64,000 nucleotides of DNA from Entonaema liquescens. Lineage: Eukaryota; Ascomycota; Sordariomycetes; Xylariales; Xylariaceae. The notes under the pieces are model-generated. The model saw only the letters and a program-made list of their open reading frames with translations. It did no database searches and had not been told where the DNA came from. Location: contig CADCSX010000003.1 in the NCBI GenBank assembly GCA_902805475.1, positions 2,480,001-2,544,000 of the forward strand, in the 5' to 3' direction. The translations under genes were made by a program, and so were the position numbers. This document shows, one piece after another, positions 24,284-36,177 of this stretch (the stretch's first letter is position 1; every line of letters starts with the position of its first letter).

Positions 24284-25828
24284 CTAACAAGCAAACACCT
24301 TCGTCGTGCTGACATTAACCCTACTCCAGCGATTTCCATTCCACCAAGACGAGAAAATTGTCATTGGCCAATAAACATGATAGAGGAAGAATGCTGGTAA
24401 AGGATCCCAAACCTCAAATGTTCCTTCTTTCCACAGTAACATATGAGAAACGAATTCAAGGGCATGAGAAACAGCACGTCTATAATCAGTCGATCCAATA
24501 CACCAATGAAGCAATGGATGCAGAAATAGGGATACCAGATCATGTCCGATCCAATATCGAGGGTGTGTTATTGCTGGCGGAATAACCATATGTTCTCCAG
24601 TGCCTACCGGCAATATCTCCTCAGTTATTAAGTCTGTAGCAATTCTTTTTTGCTTCACTCGGATAGCACTAATGTAGGCCCGCACCATATCGTGCGCTTC
24701 TGGGCTGCGATGGCCGAACAGAACTGCTGCAGTATGAGCACGTGGGTTACACTCAATAGCGTAGATATTTCTCTTAAATCCATTGTGGTTGACATTCTCT
24801 TCGCTTGTCATAAAATCGAAACTGAGATGGCCTGTCATAGTTTCAGATTGTGGCGAGCGTCGGACAAACTCAACCGTGAACATCAGCATTGACCTCCACA
24901 AAGAAGAGTCTTCTAGGAGTTCGTAGCTCATAAGAAAATCGGAGCTTGGACATGATAAGAAGCATTTTACTTTCCCTCCAACTACTAGGGAATGGGTACA
25001 ATACTCTTTACCACCAGGTATGAACTGTTGTAGGATCCAGGGGTTCGAGTCGTCTATTGGTAACTGAGAAATATGGTATTTGGTTTCTTCCTCCGAGGCG
25101 AGAGGCAAAACGGTCATGTTCCCGCGGTGAATATCGTCCATCCCAACTGGTTTTAAGATGTACTTCCCTTCAGGATTTGATGATATGCAGCTCGAAAGTA
25201 TCTGAAAGGTATCATATTTGGATTTGACCTCGTAGGTTTCTGGTATGGGAAGCCCTAACTTCCCGCACTCTTCCGTAAAGGAGCCTTTATCGTGAAGTGT
25301 AGAAGTAGTTTGAACATCGAACTGGACACATTTACACAAAGTGCGCTGCTCTATAGACTCCTTTGCTAGGGCATCTTGTACGGCGTTGGCAACTCCAGAG
25401 CAGGATACCCAGAGTCTAACTTTCTCAATATTAATAATATTGATAAGTTCCCTAATATAATCTTCAGGTAGATCCTTTCCGTTCGATCTAGGTAGTCGAT
25501 AAAATGCCGAAAGGCTTCGCGAATACCGGCCAGGGCATGGAATATGAGGATCTTTGATATCGGCACCGATAACACGATGACCTGCGATGTAAAAAGCCCG
25601 AGCTAAAGTTAGACCTTTGGCCATTCCTACACCAGTAACCAGCACCGTTTCTTGAAAGAATTCTTCTTGTGTCTCATCTTTCGATTGGCCACGAGGACTG
25701 TAGTAAGATATCTGACTTAGAATAAGACAGACGCACAGTAGTAGGACCGAGAGGGGTAGAAGAAGCACGCTAAGTATGATCAGGCCGAAACAGCGTGTAA
25801 AGTCGCCTGTATTCAATTTAAAGGACAT
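24284..25828 (-). CDS. ATP-grasp ligase, mycosporine-type (MysC-like)
   Basis: Uninterrupted 514-aa frame from ATG 25828; an in-frame GTG/ATG-poor extension reaches further upstream, but MSFKLNTGDF is the best start because a hydrophobic membrane anchor (residues about 14-40) follows directly. Next comes a Rossmann-like pre-ATP-grasp domain (VLVTGVGMAKGLTLARAF). The ATP-grasp fold shows KYILKPVGMDD (ATP-binding Lys) and the metal-binding AIECNPRAHT. The C-terminus has an aromatic PLPAFFLYHVYWP segment. In cyanobacterial mycosporine clusters an ATP-grasp enzyme joins an amino acid to 4-deoxygadusol through phosphate activation. The neighbouring cyclase makes that role the best guess here; the amino acid cannot be read from sequence. 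The membrane anchor suggests localisation to ER or another endomembrane. Confidence 0.82.
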   Translation of the reverse strand: MSFKLNTGDFTRCFGLIILSVLLLPLSVLLLCVCLILSQISYYSPRGQSKDETQEEFFQETVLVTGVGMAKGLTLARAFYIAGHRVIGADIKDPHIPCPGRYSRSLSAFYRLPRSNGKDLPEDYIRELINIINIEKVRLWVSCSGVANAVQDALAKESIEQRTLCKCVQFDVQTTSTLHDKGSFTEECGKLGLPIPETYEVKSKYDTFQILSSCISSNPEGKYILKPVGMDDIHRGNMTVLPLASEEETKYHISQLPIDDSNPWILQQFIPGGKEYCTHSLVVGGKVKCFLSCPSSDFLMSYELLEDSSLWRSMLMFTVEFVRRSPQSETMTGHLSFDFMTSEENVNHNGFKRNIYAIECNPRAHTAAVLFGHRSPEAHDMVRAYISAIRVKQKRIATDLITEEILPVGTGEHMVIPPAITHPRYWIGHDLVSLFLHPLLHWCIGSTDYRRAVSHALEFVSHMLLWKEGTFEVWDPLPAFFLYHVYWPMTIFSSWWNGNRWSRVNVSTTKVFAC

Positions 25829-26772
25829 CTTGATTCTGAACTCATGATCATCCGGATAATAGTAGCAAGTGGTTGGTTGGGTTTCCTCAGACGACAAGAA
25901 AGGGGCCCCAGATAAAATATCAAGGGATGAAATATGCAAATATATATTATACTAGCAGTAAGATCACATACTTAGAATTCATCGTAGTACGGCTTTGCTC
26001 CATGGGAGGAACTACTCGTGCATACGTAGTGTTGGATTTAACTCCTGATACGTCACCATTCAATAGTTACTTACCTATCGGTGATTTTTCTAAGGGTCGG
26101 GAGTATGCATGTGAAACTTTCCCTTCTCACGTTATAGAGCGTGCTTCTTTCTTCAACTTACGTACATCATATGATTTCTACATGTGCTCACCTACATATC
26201 AAATCCAAGTAGTTGTAGTAATAGCAACTTGGGATCAGTTCAGGGGCACGATATTCTGCGCTACCTTGTAGGTGGTGCTGTCTTTTTTGGAACGAATAAT
26301 AGTCAAATACATCCGTAAATCTCCGTACACGCACTTAATTACACGTGGCCCGTGCATGTTCATACACTAATACACTAATACACGTGAAGCTTTGACAAGC
26401 TGGTTTTAAGTATGTGCGCGTATAAAATGTGGAGTCGTTGATCAGAGTGTTAGGGGTCACTAGTAATTGCGGTGATAACACTAACACTTTGATATGTGTT
26501 TTTGGCCATCCACTAATCCACCAATCCACGTTAATCCACGTTAATCCACGCGACTCATGGTGTCTCGCATCTCGCCGTGGATTTACTCGGTGGATCTGAA
26601 CCTTGGTCGTAAAGTACCCCTTTTATCATGAATTTCCTATTTACCCCTCTCGACTACGCACATCTATACTTGGGAAGTTTATTTTATAACATCCAAGGGA
26701 TGAAAACCTGTTATGTAATTTCTAAGCACCTGTTTTGAACATGGTTTATGTGCTATAGGGAGTTGATCAAAT
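25829..26772. other. intergenic with short decamer repeats
   Basis: About 940 bp between the cyclase stop and the ATP-grasp start. Contains the decamer repeats listed separately and a shorter tacactaa pair at about 26363-26378. No gene recognised. Confidence 0.5.
26511..26550. repeat. imperfect tandem decamers (TTAATCCACG)
   Basis: Four consecutive ten-base units, cactaatcca, ccaatccacg, ttaatccacg, ttaatccacg; the last two are identical. Lies between the two cluster genes. Could be a regulatory array or just a local slippage repeat. Confidence 0.75.
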
Positions 26773-28543
26773 TTATGCCTGAGCTTTAATATCGTTAGAT
26801 GGCCCCTTTCCAGCGCCATCCGAAATATCCGCTGAGTATAAGTTCGAGGCCTTAGCTCCAAGTAAACCATTCTGGCTCATGGCATGTCCACTTGTGTCTC
26901 CAGACTGCTTCATACTTGCTTTTGGCGCACCTGTCAATCAATGTATTAGCAAGCAGGAAATCATAATGGGAATGAAACTCACTTCTGGTCTTCTCAGCAG
27001 CTTTCTCAATATTGAGACTTTCCGTCTCAAAGTCTATGTATCCCATGTCACTACCGTCGACGTAGGCCTCTATTCCGAAACCTTCTCGGGGATATGCCTT
27101 CGCGATGGCTTTATGCGCCACCAATGCCTCTTTCAGTTCCTGTATAGAAACTTCGTTGAGGAATTTGCATGAGCCAAGGGGACTTGGTACAGCCAGACGT
27201 AGCAAGCCATCGCGCGTCTTCAATATTGCTGCAGTTCCCTTCTCGATAATCACGTTATCGAATTGAGGATGGTCAATTGATAGACCGGCTCTGGAAAATA
27301 GGTCTAACAAGCGACGATGTTCCTTGTCCGAAAGGAGTCCGCGTTGTTTAGCCAGTGTGGCAGAGTAGGCCATGTCTATTGAGATTGCATGTCCGTGACG
27401 TAGCGGTATCTCTGGGACGAGCTCGTGCATTGGAGACCATCTATTATTAGTATAAAGTCAGTTGAGTTACGTGCAAAAGACACTACGGGGAGAGCTTACG
27501 TGTGACCATAGGCTATGACTCGGTCGAGGCGGATTTCATGAAGGTTAGGAGATTCCAGCTTGAGCATCTCGTAAATACTCTCGTAAGTGATCTAGACCCT
27601 CGTTAGTTCCTCATAAACTACTGAACAATTTGGGTCAGGCTCGCCCTACAACATCAGCTGCCTTGCTAATTTCAGATCTCGACCCATCAGCCCGACCAAA
27701 TTTAGTTTCGATTAGTTGCTCGCAGAACTTATCCAGCAAGTCGAACACTTGAAGATGAGAGCAGGATGAGATCTTAATTAGCTCAGCGAAACCGTTTCGT
27801 ATCTGCGCTGAAGGAAGTGTACGCAGGAAGTTCCAATCAAGGAACGTGATTGCTGGAGCATGGTATGCCCCCAATCGGTTTTTCATTTTCCCATGGTTAA
27901 TCGCGACTTTGATGGAAACAGCAGCATCCCTGAATAGACCACGGTTAACAACTCCACGATCCCATTGGCCGGCTTGAAGCACAACTTAGGGGTAATTCGA
28001 CTTCCGGGGGAAAATATGAGTTGAATAACAAAAACAGAATATACTCACACCAAGCCGATCAATGTCGTGGGCACTCGTATGAAAGGGGTATTGCGCCTAT
28101 ATGCAGCACAGGCGAAGCCCCCAACGTCAGTAGCCAAGCCGCCGCCAACTATTAAAACCGGCTCCTAATCAAATAAGCCTATGCTTCACATTTGAATCTG
28201 ATCATTAGCGTACCTTTCGGATAATACCAGCTTCGTTCATCTTATCGACAATCCCGAGAAATGTGTCCATGTTCTTCGCAGTTTCACCGATCGACGTCTG
28301 ATGAACCTTGAGCTTGATGTTGAAGTGATCAAAGTACTCCTCGATTTTAGAACCATATATGGCGTGTACCTGCCTGTCCATGACGGCAAGTACTCTTCCC
28401 CATTTGACATAGCATTCCGCAAGATCTGGGTGTTCAATATCGAAGACTCCGTCAACAAATGAGAAGTCATATTCGATCTTCTCATAGCCTTCGACGTGGA
28501 AACCACGTTTAGTTTCTTCGACAGTGGCTTTGAAATCCGACAT
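26773..28543 (-). CDS. sugar-phosphate cyclase (DDGS/EEVS-type, DHQ-synthase fold)
   Basis: 477-aa protein from six exons (28543-28214, 28164-28049, 27929-27650, 27591-27500, 27440-26983, 26930-26773; 1434 nt, in frame). NAD-binding VGGGLATDVGG (about 116-126), VPTTLIGLVDAAVSIKVAINHG, and the metal ligands Glu198 (NGFAEL), His272 (YGHTWSP) and His288 (LRHGHA). YGHTWSP marks the C7-cyclitol synthases (desmethyl-4-deoxygadusol or 2-epi-5-epi-valiolone synthase) rather than true dehydroquinate synthase. Substrate would be sedoheptulose 7-phosphate, with ring closure as the first step to mycosporines or gadusol. The start MSDFKATVEE is preferred to an upstream in-frame codon. The last intron (26931-26982) is inferred; without it the tail would differ. 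No fused or adjacent O-methyltransferase is seen. Confidence 0.9.
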
Positions 28544-29543
28544 CTTAACAAAGGAACCGCACCAGTATAATTCGAACAAATAGTTTTTACCACCAGGATA
28601 GACACGGGACTTAAAACGTAGGGGGTTTAAAAACAACTTTGGCCAGGTAAGAAACTTCGTAGTTCAAGTACCAAACACAACCATATTCTTAATTGTCATC
28701 CCAGATGTTTTATTCGTCATTGCTCCTTCATAGAAGCCCCTTAATGGCACATCTCGCATTTCAGACATGTATTTCCGTCATGCGTGACATGACCACTTTC
28801 AGATTTTCGTACGCCCATTTCACAATAAGGACGTCGTGCTGTGCCAAGCGAAGATAAACTTCATAGTCCCTGGCCTATATGAATAGGCGCAGGGCCCAAT
28901 CTGGCGCTAAGCGATTTAAGCACGAGGCATCTCGTACCGTTAGCTGGTTAATAAGCTATAATAGATCTGAGAGAGATGTAGAGTTTAAATCCTCCCTGGT
29001 TCTCCTGGCTTCATACCCGATCTAAGAGTCTCGTTTCTAAGATCTTAGGATACGATCGCCGGAATTGTCCTTAACACTGGGACGATAGACGGGTCATAGA
29101 TTCCCAATAAGGAAAGGCACACTGAACGATTTAGAATATTTAACGTAATAAACCCTTATTTTAACTCCTGGTACAGATAGATCCAATGCATATTTGCACC
29201 TTAATGTGGTATAAGCTACACCCACACAGCCTCAGACCCCTTTTCTCCTGGTAAATGAAAATGAAGCTGGTGACCTCACGATACATAACACCAATAGACA
29301 TTGAACCGTCACCTAGAAATTTTAACGTCATTACTATATTCGTATGTAAATCATAAGGTATGTATCTATGAGTAACAGTGCTAACTTAAGTAACTCTCAT
29401 TGCTCATTTCATAACGCCGCTACGATTGCCACGTTGAACTAATGAGCAGTATGTGAAATGCATGAAGTACAGGAGAGAAGAGGATAATTATTGATCTCGC
29501 TTTTATTTTCAACCAATCCTCTCACGATATTCCTCGGTCCGCT
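28544..29543. promoter_or_regulatory. divergent intergenic region between cyclase and GT8 gene
   Basis: 1.0 kb separating two divergently transcribed genes, so it must hold both promoters. That arrangement allows co-regulation of the cyclase and glycosyltransferase. I see no unambiguous binding site and no gene. Confidence 0.4.
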
Positions 29544-30566
29544 ATGGATGCATCCTTAGATAGATCCAATAGATATGCTTACGCAACTTTAATCACCCGT
29601 AAGACATATTTGGCAGGTGTTCTACTGCTCTCAGATACCCTCAAAAGACACAATGCGGCGTATCCTCTTATCGTCCTCTATACGCCGAACCTGTCCGCGG
29701 ACGCGATAAAAGTGCTCAAGCCAGAGTCGTTGCGTGGCAACCTAATTCTTCGCCGCTGCAACCATCTACTGCCACCTGGGGACGTTAGGATTGAGCTAAT
29801 CGCCGAGCGTTTTGAAGATACTTGGACTAAACTTCGCGTATTTGAGCTCTTTGAATACGATGCGGTTTGCTACCTCGACGCAGACATGGCAGTTTTCCGT
29901 AATATGGATTCGATTTTTGAACAGCTGAGTCTTTTGAAGAAGGATTGGCTAGGAGCAAATCATGCTTGTATATGTAATCGAGACCACGACCCTTGGGCTG
30001 CTGAGGATTGGTGTCCAGAAAACTGCGCTTATGCGTCTCAGTCCCATCCATCTGCATTATCCAAGCCTACGCAGCCAGAAAAAGGAAGTCCAGGAACGCA
30101 CCACATGATCAACAGCGGCATGCTATTATTTCGGCCTTCTAAGACTATGTGGAGGTCTATGATCGAGTTCTTCAATACGACAGATTTACTATCTAGTTTC
30201 TTGTTTCCCGACCAGGATTTCCTGGCTCACTTCTTCGCCGGGAGGTGGAAAGCGCTAGGATGGCAATATAATGCCTTAAAAACAATGAGGTATTGGCATC
30301 ATAATATTTGGCGTGATGAGGAAGTGGTTTGCTTACACTACATCGTGGATAAACCTTGGGCCAAACGCATCGGTGAGGATGGCGTCGCAGGCTATAAGGG
30401 GCGAGATGGTACCACTCATAGCTGGTGGTGGAACGAGTGGGAGGTGTTTATTAAGACTTTAGAGAAGGAGAAGGAGAATAATCCCGATATTGATAGTGAG
30501 TTTCTTTCTTTGGTAAGGAATAGCGTGGCACCTCCACTATATAAGGAGAGAAATGGGAATACGTAG
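29544..30566 (+). CDS. GT8-family glycosyltransferase (glycogenin/galactinol-synthase-like)
   Basis: Intronless 340-aa cytosolic protein. N-terminal YAYATLITRKTYLAGVLLLSDTL is the nucleotide-sugar fold start; the metal-binding DxD is DAD at 112-114 (CYLDADMAVF). Further GT8 landmarks are HHMINSGMLLFRPS, FPDQDFLAHFF and the C-terminal LHYIVDKPW (His in the last metal-binding motif). Donor is probably UDP-glucose or UDP-galactose. No signal peptide. It starts 1 kb from the cyclase on the opposite strand. In that context it is a candidate to glycosylate the cluster product; mycosporine glucosides are known from fungi, but the enzyme role here is inference. Alternative: an unrelated general metabolism gene. 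Confidence 0.85.
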   Translation: MDASLDRSNRYAYATLITRKTYLAGVLLLSDTLKRHNAAYPLIVLYTPNLSADAIKVLKPESLRGNLILRRCNHLLPPGDVRIELIAERFEDTWTKLRVFELFEYDAVCYLDADMAVFRNMDSIFEQLSLLKKDWLGANHACICNRDHDPWAAEDWCPENCAYASQSHPSALSKPTQPEKGSPGTHHMINSGMLLFRPSKTMWRSMIEFFNTTDLLSSFLFPDQDFLAHFFAGRWKALGWQYNALKTMRYWHHNIWRDEEVVCLHYIVDKPWAKRIGEDGVAGYKGRDGTTHSWWWNEWEVFIKTLEKEKENNPDIDSEFLSLVRNSVAPPLYKERNGNT

Positions 30567-30668
30567 CGACTGCATTTATATTATCGGTCCCTGGCTAGTA
30601 CCCATTGTATTCTAGAATGTCTTGCACATTTAATAGATGATATCCCACAATTGGATGTGATATCCTAT

Positions 30669-33415
30669 TTAAATCTCTTTCACGAAGCCCACTTCGACAA
30701 CTCTGTCCATCGCGAGCCTCAGATTCGCGATCTTGGCGCGTGTGTTATCCCTGATCCAAAGGAACGTCGTCAATATTATGCGCCGGACGAATGACCCGGG
30801 ATGGTCCTTTATGCGCATTTGTTCTTTGCCGACCACATACATGACCTTGGTAGCGAAAGCCCGGTCGAGCCTACCTAGCTCCTCTTTTACCGTATCGTCG
30901 GCTAGTGCAAGGACTGCCCTGTTCCTGTCGTTCTGGTTGTTTTGAGGCAAATCTCTCCTAGAAGATGATGCACTAGTCTCATCTGGTGCTTCACTCTCTA
31001 CGACTTCCACCTCTGCTGATGGCGTGTTGTTGTCGTTACCATTCGCCTGACCAATGACGAAGTTGCGTACTTGCTCGTAAATAAGAGCCGCGAGATCAGG
31101 CGTGATCACTTCGTCCATAAATCCACGACGAACCACTAGTCTGTAGCAACCCGGAATAGCAGTAATACGCGAGATGGCATAACGCTCGTTAGAGGCCACG
31201 GTCGGTGCTTCTACGGGGTGCAAGTGAAAGAAAACCATAGCATCGGGTACGGTACCAAACTTGCTAACAAATTGCGTGAATACTGTCGGCGTCAAAACTC
31301 CCGTTTTGTCGAAGAAGATACCAAACCCCCTAATCCTGCTAACAGCGCCGCCACCCCAGCGGGGTCCGAGAATGAGATCGCTATTTGGAGTTGAGTCTGT
31401 GCGGTGCAAGAGTTGGGCGGGGCGAAACCGGTCTTCTGCCTCAGCACGCCACTGATTTTCCTTGCCGAAGCGCCAGAGCAAGAAAATGCACGTAAGAATG
31501 CCCGAAATAGTGATCGTGAACCAAGCCCCGTCCGGGACCTTAGTCAGAGCCGAGGAGAGGTACAAGCCATCTACTGTAGCGAAGAAGAGCCATGGCACGA
31601 AGACAAGATAAGGGGGCAACCCCCACACGATCAGACAAGCAAGGGTCACCATCGATGTATCGAAGAAGGTGACAAACATGACGCAGACACTATAGCCCAT
31701 TAGTTTTTGCGATATGGAAGTCACGTCGAGAGGGCGAAAATTCCAAACACCTACCCATATGCATTTCCAAGGCGGGTTGTGTTTGAGTAAACACAAGTAA
31801 CAAGAATAGCTCCACACATCAAGATCCAATTGACGAAGGGGACATATAATTGCCCATGAAACGTTTTTGAAGTATGTACGACCTTGACTTGCGGACAGTA
31901 AGACAACTTCATCAACTGGCTAATTAACTGTTGGAGTGATGTTTAGCACAATGTTTCCTGGTGTGTAGATCTAGGGTCGGTTACCTGAAAAACAGCTGTT
32001 ATCATAGCTTGAGAAGCAACGATAGCCGCTAGGACAGCTACAATTAAGCTAGGATACAACATCCCGGGAGGGACAGCGTTATAGAAAGGATTTGAGTACG
32101 CATCAGGGTGGACGCTGATATACGCAGCCTGGCCGACGTATGCCAAAAGGAGGCAGGGGTAACACCAGGATAACCAACTTATCTGAATGGCTCTCATGCT
32201 GAAGGCGCCGAGATCTGCGAATAGTGCCTCGACACCGGTAAATGCTAACAAGATCCCGCCAAGCATTTTCCAAGCAGCCGTCTTCTTCTCCATGAAGAAG
32301 TGTATCGCAAAATAGGGCGAAAAAGCCTTCAACACCGAGTGGTCGTACATAACCAAGTTGTAAATACCAAAACCAGCGTTGAATCCGAGCCACAGAATCA
32401 CAATAGGCGCGAACGCGCCGGCTAGCTTCGTAGTTCCGAGGGGCTGGATAAGGAACAGCACGACTAAGATACCGCACGATGTCCCAACGATGGTAGAGTT
32501 GCTTATGTTCGGGCTCACTACCTCAAGACCCTGAATGGCTCCGAGAACAGACTGCGCAGGGGTAAGAACACCGTCAGCAATAACCATCGAGACGGCGAGA
32601 ACGCCAACGGTCTTTAACAAACCCCGCAAGAAAGTGTTTTCTCGAGAGCCGAGCGCAGGGTTCGATTACTAGGGCGCATATCGTTCGTCTCGTGCCGCTC
32701 CATCTTGACGAGGCGCGCCTCTCGCGGGTCACGGTCCGTGATGTTTGCCTAGTGGTATTAATGACCAAGGCATCAGGAAAAATATTTCGGCAACTTACAT
32801 ATCGCGTGAGCAATGAGTAACAGCTAAATGTTCCCCCTTCTCCCTGGTTGTCGGCACGCAGCACGATTAACACGTATTTCAGCGTAACCATGATGGTTAA
32901 AGACCAAATGACAACCGAGAGGACCTGGAGGAGATCATCGTAGGTTGGCTGTGAGCTAAAAGTACTCGAGAACACATAGAGCGGACTAAGTTAAATGATT
33001 TAGTAAGTTGAAACGGATTTGATTCGCAATACAATGGGCTTCTACCTCGTTCCAATATCGCCGTAAATGACGCCGATGGACTGGTATGACAGCCTTCACA
33101 CTGTAGGTCAGCCATTGACAATCTCAAGTGCCGAAGTACATGATAAAGTTAGCTGCAATACCAGAGTAATGCTGTTCCCTTGAAGACTTGTTTCTTCCGA
33201 CCATCGTCCTGGAGCCAGTCATCTTCATCTTCGACGTCAAGATGCTCGCTGCGTCTCTCGTGAGATGCGCGAGAAGCAGTGCGGCGTCTACCAGGACCCC
33301 GAGACTGTGACAAGCTTCGCGTGCGGTAAACGCCCCCAAGGTCTGGGGTGTTATCCGGTACGGGCTTGATGGACAAGTCGTCATCCGCGACGATTGTGAT
33401 CTTGGATGGAGTCAT
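30669..33415 (-). CDS. HAK1: HAK/KUP high-affinity potassium transporter, one-base frameshift
   Basis: Six exons: 33415-33162, 33093-33046, 32985-32799, 32748-31985, 31927-31755, 31689-30669. A cytosolic Arg/Ser-rich N-terminus is followed by LLWLSYQSIGVIYGDIGTSPLYVFSSTF, the conserved first membrane segment and GDIGTSPLY motif of KUP transporters. About twelve membrane segments follow, then a cytoplasmic C-terminal domain of about 280 residues. Exons total 2447 nt, one short of 816 codons. The frame breaks between SALEK and FLRGLLKTVGVL, and one extra base in the four-T run at 32637-32640 (A run in the gene) would restore it. Imports K+ at low external concentration. Since every other part is conserved, a sequencing indel is likely. 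Confidence 0.9.
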
Positions 33416-34838
33416 AACGAACAATCCACATTACTACTATCAAGGAAGCATCAAAAAGAGTTTTGGATATGTATAGGGCTCGCAGTGTCACCACAGAACA
33501 TCACAGTGAAAATTTCGGTGTGGTCTAATGCATGGGAGAGCAACATATAATAAGAAGCAAACAACCTGGACGGTGGATGACCTAGACCGACGCCCATGGG
33601 TCCATGGGAAAGCCACCGATCCCAGGAAAATTGGGCTACTTATAATTGTACACGATAAGACGAGGAAAAGCAGCGTGGGGAGGTCCCTGGTCTAGCTCGC
33701 CATGCAGGGAGAAGCCAACAACAGAAAAGAGAATGAAGGATGCTGCTTATGTTGGTGGCTGACCTAGATGATAATAAATGATGCATCGAACTCCGCAAAG
33801 TGCAAAATACATTACTCGAAACCCACGAGAGGAAGACACTCTTTTCTTTAAGGCATGTCTAGAGAACTAAGACACCTCTACTACCATAATATCAATAGCT
33901 AAAGTATACCTAACCTACCTAATTAGCTAGAAGAACAATATATAGGACATCTCTTCCTCTTAAACTAAGACAAGACACAAACGTAACCGTAGCTTTTCCA
34001 TATTTGGCACCGCATTATCTACCTGTCACTGGATAAGCATCCCCACGAACCGACGTGTGGGGGAACGGTATGACAAGCAGGACGAAAGCTCCGACGAATT
34101 GGAAGCGCGATATCCTTATCTTGACTTCGCCTCGTGGTAACGGGGAACAGTAATCGATTCCGGACTTGGAGGGTTTGTGGGAAGAGAAATTAGTGGTCCT
34201 TGAATTTACAGGGCTACAAGGATTCCAAGGATTTCCGATAGGGAAGACAGAAATAATTATCTCATGCCGATAGTATGCGGCAACGTTTCTCTAATATCTA
34301 ATCTACGTTGATCAATTAACAGGCTAGTTCCGAGGAGGACTTAATTTAGTAAACACCTATATAACTAGCTAGTTATATAACATCTAGTTATCAAGTTATA
34401 CGAATGTGTTGTTTGAAAGCTTCGGACGAGCTTCTTTGGCAATGTGATCAGGGCATTCAGCTGTTGAAAGCTGAGCTCATCAAATCGATGCGAGAGTTGG
34501 CGGCACATGTACTCAAAGCCTAGGTTACCACCGCAATCACTAGATTAGGTGCACAAGCTTGCGGTGTTCACACAGCAGCGTATACCGAAAGTATGCGGAT
34601 ATACGTCCGACATCTAAATTAGGCAACTGTAGATGCATTAGCAAGTTGATACGTCTTGATCTTAAAGAATCAAATCTTCGCCTATCTACCCATTTTCGTA
34701 TCTTTCCCCTGTTGAACCTTTTTGTCTCTCTCCATGTATTATGCATAGATAGTCTAGTGGAAACCCGATATTGACTTTTCGGAACCCCGACCGTGGAGCA
34801 CACTCTACTTAGCTATAGCATCACTTCATATTTATGAA
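33416..34838. other. intergenic, upstream of HAK1
   Basis: About 1.4 kb. Presumed HAK1 promoter and 5' leader on the minus strand. No convincing gene; the short frames at 34540-34803 are on both strands and have no motif. Confidence 0.45.
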
Positions 34839-36177
34839 TCAGTCCAACTGGTCGACTGTCTCCCCATTTTTCTGTAATCCGTTCGTTTCGCCGGTTACCT
34901 TCGTCCCGTCTTCACAGGCAACAGCAAAATTCCAACCAAACTCGTCCTTGACCTTTCCGAGCTGGATACCCTTGAGCTGAGTCAATAGCTTCAAGCAGAT
35001 CGGACCCGCATCTTCATTGGAGTCAGGGATATATGTGACCTTTTCTGATCCAGCTTCTGTTGAAAGACGGCTATGCCCTCCCGCAGCGGACGAAATAGAC
35101 TGAGGTGAGGCAGGGTCGAAACGCCTCGTGATGGACCGTATTGGCACAAGGGCGGCAGCCGTTCCCGCAGCCATAACCTCAGAGAATTTGTGCAATTCCG
35201 TGTATTTGATCTAGAACCGAGTCAGCAAAGTCATGATACTCTCAAGATTTTACGCGCCAGATGGAACTCACGGATCTTTTCTCTACTTTCCATCCGAAGC
35301 TGCGACCGATATCTGTAATGCTATCCGCTGTCACACTCTGGATCACGTTCTTCGAATCGGGTACCACAAGTGTTACATCCTCCCCGTTCATGACTGCGCC
35401 GATAAAGCCGCTTGTACTGAACTCGTCGACCTCCGAGTGCGTTGCACTATCAAGATGGAGCGTAATACCGTATCCCTCAGCTCTTGCCTTGTCGCTCCAC
35501 CTTAGCACGGGTGCATAGTTGCCTCCGACCTTTGCGCTTCCCGTGCCGTTGGGAGCTGCGCGATCGAATTCGTCTAAAATCAGAGCATTGACAGGGTGGG
35601 TACCGTGGTACACACCGGTCGGAAGAACATAGACGCAGAATGTGTACTCTTCAGGTGGGCTTAGTCCCAATTGCGCGCTAGATCCATAGACCTGTGGTCG
35701 GATATACATCGCAGCGCCCGTCTCGTGGGGCGGAACGTACTCGGCATTGAGAGCAACGGCAGCCTTCACAGCATCGACGAACAGATCCGTAGGAACAGGA
35801 GGGACCGAGATGAATTCGGCAGAGTGCTGCAACCGAACCGCGTTTCGATCGGGTCGGAAGATTTGAATGTCGCCCGATGGAGTGCGGAAAGCCTTAAGGC
35901 CTTCGTAGGCTTGTTGGCCGTAGTTCAGAGCCGGCGCCATGCCATGGATGCGGATATAGGGGTCGGTTACGAATTGAAGAGGAGTCCATTTTCCGGTCTT
36001 TTGTGAGTAATGCGACTCGATATGTCCATTTACTAATAGAACGAATAAATCAGTCACACTCTCCTTACGGTTCCATATCATCGATCAGCACAAGGAAGTA
36101 AACTAACCTTCGCGAACTCTGAAGCCGACATTAGACCAGTCTATGGTGTTGACTGGTGGGGGCGGGAATGAAGCCAT
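34839..36177 (-). CDS. branched-chain amino acid aminotransferase
   Basis: 400-aa PLP enzyme from three exons (36177-36108, 36032-35272, 35210-34839; 1203 nt, in frame). Fold type IV landmarks: HGMAPALNYGQQAYEGLKAFR, FRPDRNAVRL, YIRPQVYGS, the Schiff-base lysine in GSAKVGGNYAPVLRW, and EVDEFSTSGFIGAV with the downstream AAGTAAALVPI. It interconverts leucine, isoleucine and valine with their 2-oxo acids. The N-terminus MASFPPPPVNTIDW has no mitochondrial presequence, so a cytosolic BAT2-like role is likely. Normal length and no defects. Confidence 0.93.

Noticed and set aside
27428..27430. Separate downstream gene starting at ATG 27430
   Set aside because: It is the Met of YGHTWSPMHEL, an internal residue of the cyclase across a spliced intron.
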